Below are positions 1 to 7,411 of a stretch of DNA of 14,890 nucleotides, one piece after another. Source of the DNA: Gallionella sp. (lineage in GTDB: Bacteria > Pseudomonadota > Gammaproteobacteria > Burkholderiales > Gallionellaceae). The stretch covers positions 1 through 14,890 of the forward strand of contig JADGRM010000023.1 of NCBI GenBank assembly GCA_017880945.1, given 5' to 3'. The notes beneath the pieces were generated by a model, which saw nothing but the letters and a program-made list of their open reading frames with translations, made no database searches and was not told the origin of the DNA. The position numbers and the translations under genes were made by a program. The stretch's first letter is position 1, and every line of letters starts with the position of its first letter.

Positions 1-2288
1 ACTTTATCGCTGGGCAAGCGCGCGGCAATCTTCTTGCCCATTTGCATGCCGCCTGCCGGACCTTCATCTTTAACCACGATCACGCGCGATCCGGTTTTGC
101 TGACTTTGACGCGCGTCTCATGCAGCGCCAGTTCACCGGTTTCTTTGTCAAACACCGCATCCAGGATCTGGAACGGGTTCACGCCATAATCCTTGGCATA
201 ACGGCCCATCGCTTCGTGACCGCGACCCAGCGGTATGGAGATCGCATCAGGATGTATTCCGGGGAACAGATAGGCTTGCGCTTTGACCGAGCCGTTCCTG
301 CCGGTCACTTCGACGATATCGCCCTCTTCTATCCCCAGCTCGGCAGCTTTTTTGGGATGAATTTCCACCCATGAATCCCAAACGATCGTAGTCAACGGAT
401 CAGGCGATTCCTGCAACCACGGCTGGTTGGTATTGCGCCCGTCGCGCAGGCTGGCATTCACAGATGGAATCAGTTGCAGCGGATATTGCGCATCGATTGC
501 AGCAGGTGCCGGCAGCGACAAACCCGCCACACCGGCCTTGCCCGACAATGTCTGCTTGGTACCTGCCAACTTGATGATGCCTTTGCTCAGCGTCTCATTC
601 CAGAACACATCGTCATCCGCACCGCCGCCAAACGCGCCCTTGTTTTGCAACACGGCTGCGCGCAGATAGGCATAGTAGTCCTCGAATTTTTTGTAGTCTT
701 CGGCGCGACGCTGCTTGATCAAAGCCAGCAGAATATCGCCCATGCCCCGGGTTCCCTTGCCATCGGTATCGGCGTGCAGCGTTTCCATCAGCGGCTGCTG
801 TATATTGATTTGCGCGCCTTCCGCCATATACTCGGGAACCTGTGTGCCCCAGTCTTCCAGCGCGGAATCGAGCGGCAACACCAGATCGGCTTGCATGGCG
901 GTTTCATCCAGATAGTGGGCAAACGCCACCTTGAAGCCCGCCTTGGCCATATTGTCCTTGAACTTCATCACGCCCGGCGCGGTGAATACCGGGTTGGCCG
1001 CATAGCTGAACAGGACCTTGTACTTGCCCGCAACCAAGCCGTCATTCAGCGTCTTCAACGCAGCCGTATTGCCGGTTGCCGGAGCCATTTGCGGGAACGG
1101 AACAGTCTCTGCAGCCACTACCGTCTTGCCCACATTGCCCAGCACCTGGTTGAGCAGATTGATTGCGGCGGCATTCTGCGAACCATGCGCATAACCTTCT
1201 GCCGCACTGCCCGCCAGCACCAGACTGGGTGTGCGTGCTTTCAGCAGCGCGACGATCTTGTCGATCTGCTCAGCCGACACGCCGGTATCCTTGCTGACGC
1301 GCTCCTTGTCATATCCCTTCACCGCAGCGGCAATATCTCCAGACAATGCCACCCCTTGGGTACCCAGCGCATTGATGATGCCCAGCGCCAGAATACCTTC
1401 TGTTCCGGGACGCACCACCAGCCAGCGATCCGCATTCGCACCGGTCAAGGTCATCTTCGACTCAACCTGGATCAGCACGCCGCGCTGGCCATCCACGCCT
1501 TTGCGGAACTGCGCATACTGCTGCGAGAAATGCACCGGTGAAACCCATGCTCCCAGAAAGTCGGCGCCGAACGACAGCACCACCTTGGCTTTGTTGATAT
1601 TGATGCGCGGCATTTCCACGCCATAGGATTTTTTGTTTGCGGCGCGCAGCACGGCAGGCGCAATCGCCTCATACACGAAATGATTCTTGCAACCGAGGCT
1701 GTCCAGATAATTGCCCATCAGCGCCTTGAGATGGCCGCTCACACCGCCGCTCAGGAACGCGATCTCCTCGCCGCTGACACCGTTCAACTTCTCGGCGATC
1801 AGCGCGTAGGCTTTTTCCCAAGTGATGGCTTCGCCTGAATTACCGGTGCGCAACAACGGCTCGCGCACACGATCCGGATTGTAGTGATGCTGCACACCCG
1901 CCTGACCCAGGCCGCAGGTCTTGCCGCGATTGATCGCGGATTCGGGATTGCCTTCCAGTTTCAGCACGCGCCCTTCGCGGATGCGCCCAGTGATACTGCA
2001 ACCCGCATCGCACTGCGCGCAGGTCGAATTGAAATACACGCTGATGCTGGGGATCATGTAGTCGTTCGTTTCAACATACGAAACCACGGTTTCCTTGCCA
2101 TCCTCAACCGAACCGTTGCCGCAGCCGCTCAACGCAACTGCCGCACCGCCCCAGCCCAGCACCTTCAGAAAATCACGCCGATCAAACGGGTGCCCGGCCA
2201 TAACCAGCGACTTGGCGAGCGTTGTTTGCTCGCTTAGTCGAATGGCTAGTGGCTTTATCAAATGTTTTACGGAACCACTGTTCATCAT
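1..2288 (-). CDS. actB: Molybdopterin-oxidoreductase-like subunit, ActB-like (ACIII), 3' end outside window
   Basis: Open for 762 codons from ATG (2288) to the window edge, with no stop or frameshift seen when read by eye. The N-terminus carries a twin-arginine motif (DRRDFLK, Arg37-Arg38), a short hydrophobic stretch and a lipobox-like LSGC ending at Cys56, so a Tat-exported lipoprotein is likely. Cys90, Cys93, Cys97 and Cys125 form a CX2CX3CX27C iron-sulfur motif, followed by a typical MopB-type fold with a late dinucleotide-binding region (IHPKKAAELGIEEGDIV). An AGAGG Shine-Dalgarno lies just upstream, and the gene begins 14 bp after a pentaheme cytochrome c. In ACIII, ActB is a fusion of a MopB-like half and a ferredoxin half; only the first half is visible here. 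I could not identify a molybdenum-ligating Ser or Cys. Alternatives are a QrcB-like subunit or a true molybdoenzyme. The family is firm; the ActB name is inferred from the neighbour. Confidence 0.8.
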   Translation of the reverse strand, partial: MMNSGSVKHLIKPLAIRLSEQTTLAKSLVMAGHPFDRRDFLKVLGWGGAAVALSGCGNGSVEDGKETVVSYVETNDYMIPSISVYFNSTCAQCDAGCSITGRIREGRVLKLEGNPESAINRGKTCGLGQAGVQHHYNPDRVREPLLRTGNSGEAITWEKAYALIAEKLNGVSGEEIAFLSGGVSGHLKALMGNYLDSLGCKNHFVYEAIAPAVLRAANKKSYGVEMPRININKAKVVLSFGADFLGAWVSPVHFSQQYAQFRKGVDGQRGVLIQVESKMTLTGANADRWLVVRPGTEGILALGIINALGTQGVALSGDIAAAVKGYDKERVSKDTGVSAEQIDKIVALLKARTPSLVLAGSAAEGYAHGSQNAAAINLLNQVLGNVGKTVVAAETVPFPQMAPATGNTAALKTLNDGLVAGKYKVLFSYAANPVFTAPGVMKFKDNMAKAGFKVAFAHYLDETAMQADLVLPLDSALEDWGTQVPEYMAEGAQINIQQPLMETLHADTDGKGTRGMGDILLALIKQRRAEDYKKFEDYYAYLRAAVLQNKGAFGGGADDDVFWNETLSKGIIKLAGTKQTLSGKAGVAGLSLPAPAAIDAQYPLQLIPSVNASLRDGRNTNQPWLQESPDPLTTIVWDSWVEIHPKKAAELGIEEGDIVEVTGRNGSVKAQAYLFPGIHPDAISIPLGRGHEAMGRYAKDYGVNPFQILDAVFDKETGELALHETRVKVSKTGSRVIVVKDEGPAGGMQMGKKIAARLPSDK

Positions 2289-2302
2289 CACAACCTCTCT
2301 AA

Positions 2303-2977
2303 CTATTTATGGCATACCGAACAGTCGTTCGGGCCTTTGGCTTTAATAATGCCCGACGCATTGATAAGCGGCTTGCGCATGCCGTACCAATATGCCTGCT
2401 CGCCGATTGGCGTACCACCCTCGGCGGTGACCGGATGATCTTTCTGATGACAGCTGACGCACCAACCCATGGAGAGCTCCTTCTGGCGGCGCGCCACCGT
2501 CATTTCTTTCACATTGCCATGGCAATAGCCGCACACTTCCTGCACCGGGCGGTTCAACTGAAAGATAAAACGTTTGATATGGCGCTCGTGACTGAAACGC
2601 ACAAAGTCAGGAAGATCATGCACCTTCTTCCAGGGAATGGCTTTCTTGGCATCCCAGTATTCGAACAATTTCTTGATGCGTGGCATGTCGCGCACCGACT
2701 CGATGCTCTGATGGCACCCTATGCATTTTTGAACGGGCGGGATACCCGCCACCAAACTGCGCCTGGCGTATGTATGGCAGTACATACAGTTGATCTCCAT
2801 ACCACCCTTGTCGGCATCGCCGGCATGACGGAAGTGCGGGAACTCGATAGGCTGCTCGATAGCTGGACCTTGACTATCCTCTGTCATCGGTTCGGATTGC
2901 GGGGCATCGGCTGCATAACTGCCTGCGGCAGAAAACAGTCCCATCAGTAAAACGGACAAACGTAAAAATCGGTGCAT
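2303..2977 (-). CDS. actA: Pentaheme cytochrome c, ActA-like subunit of alternative complex III
   Basis: The 224-aa protein has a signal peptide or N-terminal anchor (residues 1-23, ending SYAADA) and five CXXCH haem-binding motifs at residues 64-68, 85-89, 149-153, 173-177 and 219-223. The last motif is one residue from the C-terminus. The segments IPWKKVHDLPDFVRFSHERH and MGWCVSCHQ are typical of ActA/cytochrome c7-like subunits, and His residues in FPHFRH and FSHERH are candidate distal haem ligands. An in-frame GTG lies 33 bp upstream, but the ATG at 2977 is preferred because GGGGGAG (2986-2992) sits 8 bp before it and the resulting signal peptide is normal. In ACIII, ActA passes quinol electrons towards periplasmic acceptors. 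The MopB-like gene starts 14 bp downstream, as in act operons. QrcA of the Qrc complex is an alternative but has six haems. Confidence 0.85.
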   Translation of the reverse strand: MHRFLRLSVLLMGLFSAAGSYAADAPQSEPMTEDSQGPAIEQPIEFPHFRHAGDADKGGMEINCMYCHTYARRSLVAGIPPVQKCIGCHQSIESVRDMPRIKKLFEYWDAKKAIPWKKVHDLPDFVRFSHERHIKRFIFQLNRPVQEVCGYCHGNVKEMTVARRQKELSMGWCVSCHQKDHPVTAEGGTPIGEQAYWYGMRKPLINASGIIKAKGPNDCSVCHK

Positions 2978-3302
2978 CGTAAGGGCTCCCCCAGCAAACA
3001 ATGATCCCACACCGGCTTTCGCCAGTATGATTGAACAGGTAAATCGGATTATTTTTGATGCGTTGTGTCGCGATAATTATTATTATCTACTTCGTTTTTT
3101 CCTCCCGAATGAGGGCGGCGCGACCACACGGACGAATAATGTCTAGTCTGAAAAATAAAGTCAACACTGAATATTGCGGCTCACCCTCGACATCGCAAAA
3201 AAAGTTATATGCCGCGTAGAATTACAGTAATCACTTATATACATTTTTAATTTAAACCATTTTATAAGCATTGTTAATTTGGGCCACTTTGGATATGACG
3301 CC
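2978..3302. other. Divergent intergenic region between actA-like gene and hypothetical gene
   Basis: This 325-bp stretch is AT-rich compared with the flanking genes and has no convincing coding sequence. It should hold the promoters of the minus-strand cytochrome operon and the plus-strand gene at 3303. One sigma-70-like candidate on the minus strand is listed separately. I see no strong promoter for the plus-strand gene, no riboswitch-like structure and no clear operator. An AT-rich tract (about 3233-3280) with runs such as TTTTTAATTTAAA lies just upstream of the plus-strand gene. Confidence 0.6.
3136..3164 (-). promoter_or_regulatory. Candidate sigma-70-type promoter for the act-like operon
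   Basis: On the minus strand TTGACT (3159-3164) is followed after 17 bp by CATTAT (3136-3141). The -35 box matches five of six consensus bases and the -10 box four of six. Transcription would start near 3129, giving a leader of about 150 nt before the cytochrome gene. This is a visual match only; the long leader lowers confidence. Confidence 0.4.
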
Positions 3303-3938
3303 ATGAATGAAGAACAAGCCGTACTGGATTTTTTTGCCCAAACAGAAAATCTGCCGCTGGGTCTCGCCGTTGCCGAGCAGATGGATACTTTGCGCGAGCA
3401 AATGAACAACCGTCTCTGGCAGGAATTGCTGCCACGTCTCCAAGCGCTGATAAACGATCATGAACTGGCATGGCGAGTCCAACCCACCGAGGACAAGAAT
3501 GCCCCTGATAGCCTGGTCGGACTGCATTGCACCACCAGCACCGAGCAGCCGCTTTACTTGCGACCGATGATGGAACAGCAATATCTTGGCGGGGTATGGC
3601 GTATTTATTTCGGCTTGATGTGGAGTGCCGCACCCTCGCCCGATCAACTCGGATTGCCTGCCGTAAGCAGCCTGAAAGAATCGCTGCAGACAGCAGGTTT
3701 CAAGAGCAATGAAAATTTTATTGCCTGGCAGTGGACCGCGTTTCATCCGCGCCGCAAGGATTTTTTGCTGCGCTACTCACTGCAACCGGAAAAACTATTG
3801 GGTGATATGGAAGCTATTTTTAAAACGCTGCTGTTAGAGCACCGCGTGTCAATCGAGCAAGCCAATGCGGCACTCAAAACTGCACCGCGCAGCATGACCG
3901 TTTCACTGGATCAATTGCGCAGCAAACGGGTCGATTAG
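3303..3938 (+). CDS. Hypothetical protein, 211 aa
   Basis: I do not recognise this protein. It is soluble-looking, with no signal peptide or membrane segment. The N-terminal third (residues 1-50) appears helical and acidic (MNEEQAVLDFFAQTENLPLG). The middle is rich in aromatics (WRIYFGLMW, IAWQWTAFHPRRKDFLLRY), and the C-terminal third is helical and basic at its end (LRSKRVD). The ATG at 3303 has a weak GGA (3291-3293) upstream; an in-frame TTG at 3279 is less likely. It ends 10 bp before the end of the convergent NIF3-family gene and is divergent from the cytochrome operon, so it is probably transcribed alone. Length, normal codon use and position between conserved genes support a real gene; a function cannot be assigned. 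Confidence 0.75.
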   Translation: MNEEQAVLDFFAQTENLPLGLAVAEQMDTLREQMNNRLWQELLPRLQALINDHELAWRVQPTEDKNAPDSLVGLHCTTSTEQPLYLRPMMEQQYLGGVWRIYFGLMWSAAPSPDQLGLPAVSSLKESLQTAGFKSNENFIAWQWTAFHPRRKDFLLRYSLQPEKLLGDMEAIFKTLLLEHRVSIEQANAALKTAPRSMTVSLDQLRSKRVD

Positions 3939-3948
3939 ATTGTGGCGA

Positions 3949-4695
3949 TTAAATTGGATTGGCTTGGTCGAAAAAGCGATGCTCCAAACCGAATTGTTTT
4001 GCCAGGTGTTCGCCCAGCGCCTGAATGCCATAACGCTCCGTCGCATGATGTCCGGCGGCGATGAAGGCCACGCCGGTTTCATTGGCCAGATGAAAGTTCT
4101 GCTCGGAAATCTCCCCGGTGATATAGGCATCCGCGCCTTGCGCGATCGCCGCCTCGAAGTAACCTTGCGCGCCGCCGCTGCACCACGCCACTTTGCGTAG
4201 GCTCTTGTTGCCATCCCCGATGACTTGTGGTGCGCGCTGCAAATCATGGGCAATCTGCTGGGTGAATTGCGTCAATGTCAGAGGCTGCGCCAGCGAACCC
4301 AGCCATGCGATATTTTGTTCACCGAACCGGCCCTGTTCGATCAAACCGAACAGCTTGCCGAGTTGTGCATTGTTGCCCAGTTCGGCATGGGCATCGAGCG
4401 GCAGGTGATAGGCGAGCAAACTCACGTCGTTGCGCAACAGTTGCGCGATGCGCTTTTTCTTGATGCCGACCAGCGTTGCCTCTTCATTGCGCCAGAAATA
4501 ACCATGGTGCACCAGAATCGCATCCGCGCCCCACGCGATCGCCGCGTCCAGCACATGCTGCGAAGCCGTCACCCCGGTTGCGATGCGCCGCACTTCCGTG
4601 CGGCCTTCCACTTGCACGCCATTCGGACAGTAATCTTTGAACAGATTGGTTTGCAACAGGCTTGCGTTATAATCGCGCAATTCGTTAAGCAGCAT
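3949..4695 (-). CDS. NIF3-family dinuclear metal-centre protein (YbgI-like)
   Basis: The 248-aa protein matches the NIF3/YbgI family, whose members form toroidal hexamers with two metal ions per subunit. Expected ligands are visible: His63-His64 in LVHHGYFW, Asp101 in AYHLPLDAH, and His216 and Glu220 in AAGHHATERYG. The length suits the short bacterial form without the inserted PII-like domain. The exact function is unsettled; roles such as GTP cyclohydrolase 1 type 2 are an annotation convention. The ATG at 4695 is chosen over the TTG one codon upstream because AGGA (4702-4705) is 6 bp away. It is divergent from the protease gene, with only 43 bp between the two starts, so their promoters must overlap or lie inside the genes. 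Confidence 0.92.
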   Translation of the reverse strand: MLLNELRDYNASLLQTNLFKDYCPNGVQVEGRTEVRRIATGVTASQHVLDAAIAWGADAILVHHGYFWRNEEATLVGIKKKRIAQLLRNDVSLLAYHLPLDAHAELGNNAQLGKLFGLIEQGRFGEQNIAWLGSLAQPLTLTQFTQQIAHDLQRAPQVIGDGNKSLRKVAWCSGGAQGYFEAAIAQGADAYITGEISEQNFHLANETGVAFIAAGHHATERYGIQALGEHLAKQFGLEHRFFDQANPI

Positions 4696-4738
4696 CAAGT
4701 TTCCTTAAACAATATAAATCCATCGAGTTCATCTTACC

Positions 4739-5893
4739 ATGCGTAAATACTGGCTTCTATTCACCCAAACCGTCACCATCGCGCTGGCGCTGCTATTTAT
4801 TGTTCACACCCTCAAGCCTGAGTTGCTGCCGAACGCTGCGCGCAGCGGAGTAGTCACACTGTATGAAAACACCCCGCTGGCGAGTGAAGACAAATCCCCT
4901 GCGATGGGCTTGAGTGCCGCCGCACAAAAAGCCATGCCTACGGTAGTGAACATCTTCACAAGCACCCTCATCAAGAACCCGGTCAATCCCTTAATGGATG
5001 ATCCGCGCTTCAAGTTTTTCTTTGGCGACGAACTCGATACCGAACCCCAAACCAGTTCCAGCCTGGGCTCCGGCGTGATCGTCAGCCCCGATGGTTACAT
5101 CCTCACCAACCAACATGTGGTAGAAGCCGCCGATCAGATCGAAGTCGCGTTGTCCGATGGCCGCAAGGCCAAGGCGCATGTCATCGGCTCCGACCCGGAA
5201 ACCGATCTGGCGGTGATCAAGATCGAACTGCCCGGCAACCTTCCCGCCATCACTTTCGGTCATCCAGAAAAAGCACACGTGGGCGACATGGTGCTCGCCA
5301 TCGGCAACCCGTTCGGCGTGGGTGAAACGGTCACAATGGGCATCGTCAGCGCGCTCAAGCGCGACCATCTGGGCATCAACACCTTTGAGAATTTCATCCA
5401 GACCGATGCCGCGATCAACCCCGGCAATTCCGGCGGCGCGCTGGTGGACGGCAACGGCAACCTGATCGGCATCAACAGCGCGATCTATTCGCCGAATGGC
5501 GGCTCGCTCGGCATCGGCTTCGCCATTTCCGCCAGCACCGCGAAAAAGACCATGGAACAAATCATCCAGCACGGCTCCGTGACGCGCGGCTGGATCGGCG
5601 CAGGCGTGCAGGAACTCACTCCCGAACTGGCCGAATCCTTCAAGCTTGGCGACATCAAAGGCGTGTTGGTTACCGAAGTGGTGCGCCGCAGCCCGGCGGA
5701 TCAGGCCGGCATAAAGACCGGAGATATTCTGATCACGATAGACAGCAACGCCATCAACAATTGGAGTGCCATGCTGGAAACCGTAGCCAACCTGCCGCCC
5801 GGCGAAACTGTCCCTATCCAGCTGATGCGCAACGGGAAAACGATCAGTTTGCCAGTAACAATCGCCAAGCGTCCAAAGCCAATGGCACAATAG
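4739..5893 (+). CDS. degS: Membrane-anchored HtrA-family serine protease, DegS-like
   Basis: This is a 384-aa trypsin-like S1C protease. An N-terminal hydrophobic segment (about residues 5-24) acts as membrane anchor or uncleaved signal. The catalytic triad is His126 (TNQHVVE), Asp156 (ETDLAVIK) and Ser231 (GNSGGAL). One PDZ domain follows (about residues 285-375, including GVLVTEVVRRSPADQAGIKTGDI). A single PDZ plus an anchor fits DegS-type periplasmic sensors rather than two-PDZ DegP/DegQ. DegS in E. coli starts the sigma-E envelope stress cascade by cutting RseA; whether this protein does so here is inference. The Shine-Dalgarno before ATG 4739 is weak. It converges on tatC, with a palindrome in the 75-bp gap. 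Confidence 0.93.
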   Translation: MRKYWLLFTQTVTIALALLFIVHTLKPELLPNAARSGVVTLYENTPLASEDKSPAMGLSAAAQKAMPTVVNIFTSTLIKNPVNPLMDDPRFKFFFGDELDTEPQTSSSLGSGVIVSPDGYILTNQHVVEAADQIEVALSDGRKAKAHVIGSDPETDLAVIKIELPGNLPAITFGHPEKAHVGDMVLAIGNPFGVGETVTMGIVSALKRDHLGINTFENFIQTDAAINPGNSGGALVDGNGNLIGINSAIYSPNGGSLGIGFAISASTAKKTMEQIIQHGSVTRGWIGAGVQELTPELAESFKLGDIKGVLVTEVVRRSPADQAGIKTGDILITIDSNAINNWSAMLETVANLPPGETVPIQLMRNGKTISLPVTIAKRPKPMAQ

Positions 5894-5897
5894 ATTT

Positions 5898-5931
5898 GTG
5901 GGATGGGTGGAGCTTAGCGAACCCATCCTAC
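5898..5931. repeat. REP-like palindrome between convergent degS-like gene and tatC
   Basis: GGATGGGT (5901-5908) pairs perfectly with ACCCATCC (5921-5928). The stem extends three more positions to 5898 and 5931 with one G-U wobble, around a 12-nt loop. No T-run follows on either strand, so it is not a canonical intrinsic terminator, though it may end or stabilise both convergent transcripts. The sequence type (GGATGGGTGGAGC...GCGAACCCATCC) resembles dispersed intergenic palindromes I associate with many proteobacterial genomes. Confidence 0.65.
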
Positions 5932-5968
5932 GCGCGCTGCATTCAACCCAACTTACGGCAGTTAACGT

Positions 5969-6703
5969 CTATCCTGCGTCAGATGTTTTTTCGGCAGGCT
6001 TCAACCAACTCGCCACCACGATCCCCACCTCATAAAGCAGCCACAGCGGCATCGCCAGCATGAGCTGCGACACCACATCCGGCGGGGTGAATATCGCGCC
6101 GACCACGAATGCGCCGACCACAGCGTATGGCCGGGCTTCGCGGAGTTTTGCGACGGTGACGAAACCCATGCGCACCAGCAGCACCACTGCTACCGGCACC
6201 TGGAAGGCCATGCCGAACGCCATGAACATGGTGAGCACGAAACTCAAGTATTTGTCGATGTCGGTCATCACTGCCACGCCCTGCGGCGCGCTGGCGGTGA
6301 TGAAGCCGAATACCACCGGGAATACCACGAAGTAGGCGAACGCCATGCCGCAAAAAAATAATATCGTGCTGGCGATGATCAGCGGCCACACCAGACGCTT
6401 CTCATGTGCATACAAGCCGGGGGCGACAAAGCGCCATATCTGATACAGGATATAAGGCAGCGCGATGAGGAAAGCCGCCATCAACGCGACCTTGAGCGGC
6501 ACGAAGAATGGCGTGGTGACATCGGTAGCGATCATCTGCCCGCCTTTGGGCAGCTTGGCCAACAGCGGGTGCGCCAACAGGGTATAAAGGTCGGATGCCC
6601 ATGGGAACAGGCAGATGAATACCAGCAACACAGCCACCACGGCGTTCAACAAGCGGGTGCGCAACTCGACCAAATGCGCGATAAAACTATCGCCGGCACT
6701 CAT
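5969..6703 (-). CDS. tatC: Sec-independent protein translocase subunit TatC
   Basis: This 244-aa inner-membrane protein has about six transmembrane segments, as expected for TatC, which with TatB forms the receptor for twin-arginine signal peptides. The N-terminal cytoplasmic motif FIAHLVELRTRLL contains the conserved Glu13, matching the glutamate that contacts the signal peptide in E. coli. The conserved first periplasmic loop (PFFVPLKVA) and the PPDVVSQ motif before the fifth helix are present. Its start codon overlaps the tatB stop by 4 bp (ATGA), indicating translational coupling. It is the last gene of the minus-strand series and ends in TAG. Confidence 0.97.
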   Translation of the reverse strand: MSAGDSFIAHLVELRTRLLNAVVAVLLVFICLFPWASDLYTLLAHPLLAKLPKGGQMIATDVTTPFFVPLKVALMAAFLIALPYILYQIWRFVAPGLYAHEKRLVWPLIIASTILFFCGMAFAYFVVFPVVFGFITASAPQGVAVMTDIDKYLSFVLTMFMAFGMAFQVPVAVVLLVRMGFVTVAKLREARPYAVVGAFVVGAIFTPPDVVSQLMLAMPLWLLYEVGIVVASWLKPAEKTSDAG

Positions 6704-7110
6704 TTGGATTTATCGACGGGTGGTGTCACAGATGGATCCGCGGCTGGTTGCAACGGCAATTGCGTTGCTCGACCTGGCTGCATTGCCTGATCCGGTGCCG
6801 GTTCCGCGGGTGATGAAAGTTTTGCAACCGCCTCGTTGATTTGCTGCAGTTGTTGATCCGCTGTCCGTGTCACTTGGTTGACCGACTGCTCCAGCGCGCT
6901 GGCTTCGGCTTGCACTTTTTGCTGCAACTGGCGGAACTCTTCAACCGCCATGTCGCGTTCAATGTCGGCCTTCACGCCATTCACATAGCGTTGCGCGCGA
7001 CCCCACAGGTGTCCCATGGTCCGCGCCACTTTCGGCAGGCGTTCCGGCCCGATGACGACGAGCGCCACCACCATGATCACCATCAATTCCGAGAAGCTGA
7101 AGTCGAACAT
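6700..7110 (-). CDS. tatB: Sec-independent protein translocase subunit TatB
   Basis: This 136-aa protein begins MFDFSFSELMVIMVVALVVI and continues GPERLP, the TatB hallmark: a single membrane helix, a GPE/P hinge and an amphipathic helix. A helical, Gln-rich cytoplasmic segment follows (about residues 55-100, probably coiled coil), then a proline-rich tail ending PPVDKSK. TatB partners TatC in the substrate receptor. It lies 24 bp after tatA and overlaps tatC by 4 bp. The Shine-Dalgarno is weak, so translation may depend on the upstream gene. The glutamate at the GPE position separates it from TatA. Confidence 0.95.
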   Translation of the reverse strand: MFDFSFSELMVIMVVALVVIGPERLPKVARTMGHLWGRAQRYVNGVKADIERDMAVEEFRQLQQKVQAEASALEQSVNQVTRTADQQLQQINEAVAKLSSPAEPAPDQAMQPGRATQLPLQPAADPSVTPPVDKSK

Positions 7111-7134
7111 TTTTGCCAGCCGGTGAGAACAGGC

Positions 7135-7371
7135 TTAAACGTTAGTTGTTTTTTTGTCTTTCACTTCGCCCTCGATGGTCTGGCCGCCTTCTTTGATCTG
7201 CCCGCTTTCTTTGATCTGTTTCGCGGTTTCGTCGTCGGAACGCATTCCTTCCTTGAATCCCTTTACCGCGCCGCCCAGATCACTGCCGATGTTGCGCAGT
7301 TTCTTGGTGCCGAAGATCAACACGATAACCAGCAACACAATCAGCCAATGCCAAATACTTAATCCACCCAT
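7135..7371 (-). CDS. tatA: Sec-independent protein translocase subunit TatA
   Basis: This 78-aa protein has the TatA layout: a short N-terminus, one transmembrane helix (WHWLIVLLVIVLIF), the FGTKKL hinge and a glycine-containing amphipathic helix (IGSDLGGAVKGFKEGM), then a charged tail. TatA oligomers form or weaken the membrane path for folded Tat substrates. A strong AGGAG lies 7 bp upstream of ATG 7371. The C-terminal tail contains an 18-bp tandem repeat (7165-7218) encoding QIKESG, QIKEGG and QTIEGE. It sits 40 bp after hinT and opens the tatABC block. Confidence 0.96.
   Translation of the reverse strand: MGGLSIWHWLIVLLVIVLIFGTKKLRNIGSDLGGAVKGFKEGMRSDDETAKQIKESGQIKEGGQTIEGEVKDKKTTNV
7165..7218 (-). 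repeat. 18-bp tandem repeat inside the tatA tail
   Basis: Three adjacent 18-bp units (7201-7218, 7183-7200, 7165-7182) encode QIKESG, QIKEGG and QTIEGE. Units one and two differ at two bases; unit three is more diverged. It keeps the frame, lies in the poorly conserved cytoplasmic tail and looks like replication slippage. Confidence 0.8.
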
Positions 7372-7411
7372 CTCGTTCTCCTTTAAATTAGTTGCACCGC
7401 ACCATGGTAAA

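Noticed and set aside
474..1541. Long plus-strand open frame of 355 codons
   Set aside because: It is antisense to the MopB-like gene, whose reading frame on the minus strand gives clear motifs; the plus-strand product is Arg/His/Gln-rich with no recognisable domain.
3252..3746. Minus-strand open frame of 164 codons opposite the hypothetical gene at 3303
   Set aside because: The plus-strand frame is longer, runs exactly to the NIF3 end and has more protein-like composition. I keep the plus strand but note that neither has recognised homology.
4991..5926. Minus-strand open frame of 311 codons across the protease gene
   Set aside because: It is opposite a protease with an intact catalytic triad and PDZ domain; the antisense product is His/Asp/Gly-rich as expected for a shadow frame.
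5898..5931. Intrinsic terminator for the protease gene or tatC
   Set aside because: The stem is good but there is no T-run on either strand; it is listed as a repeat instead.
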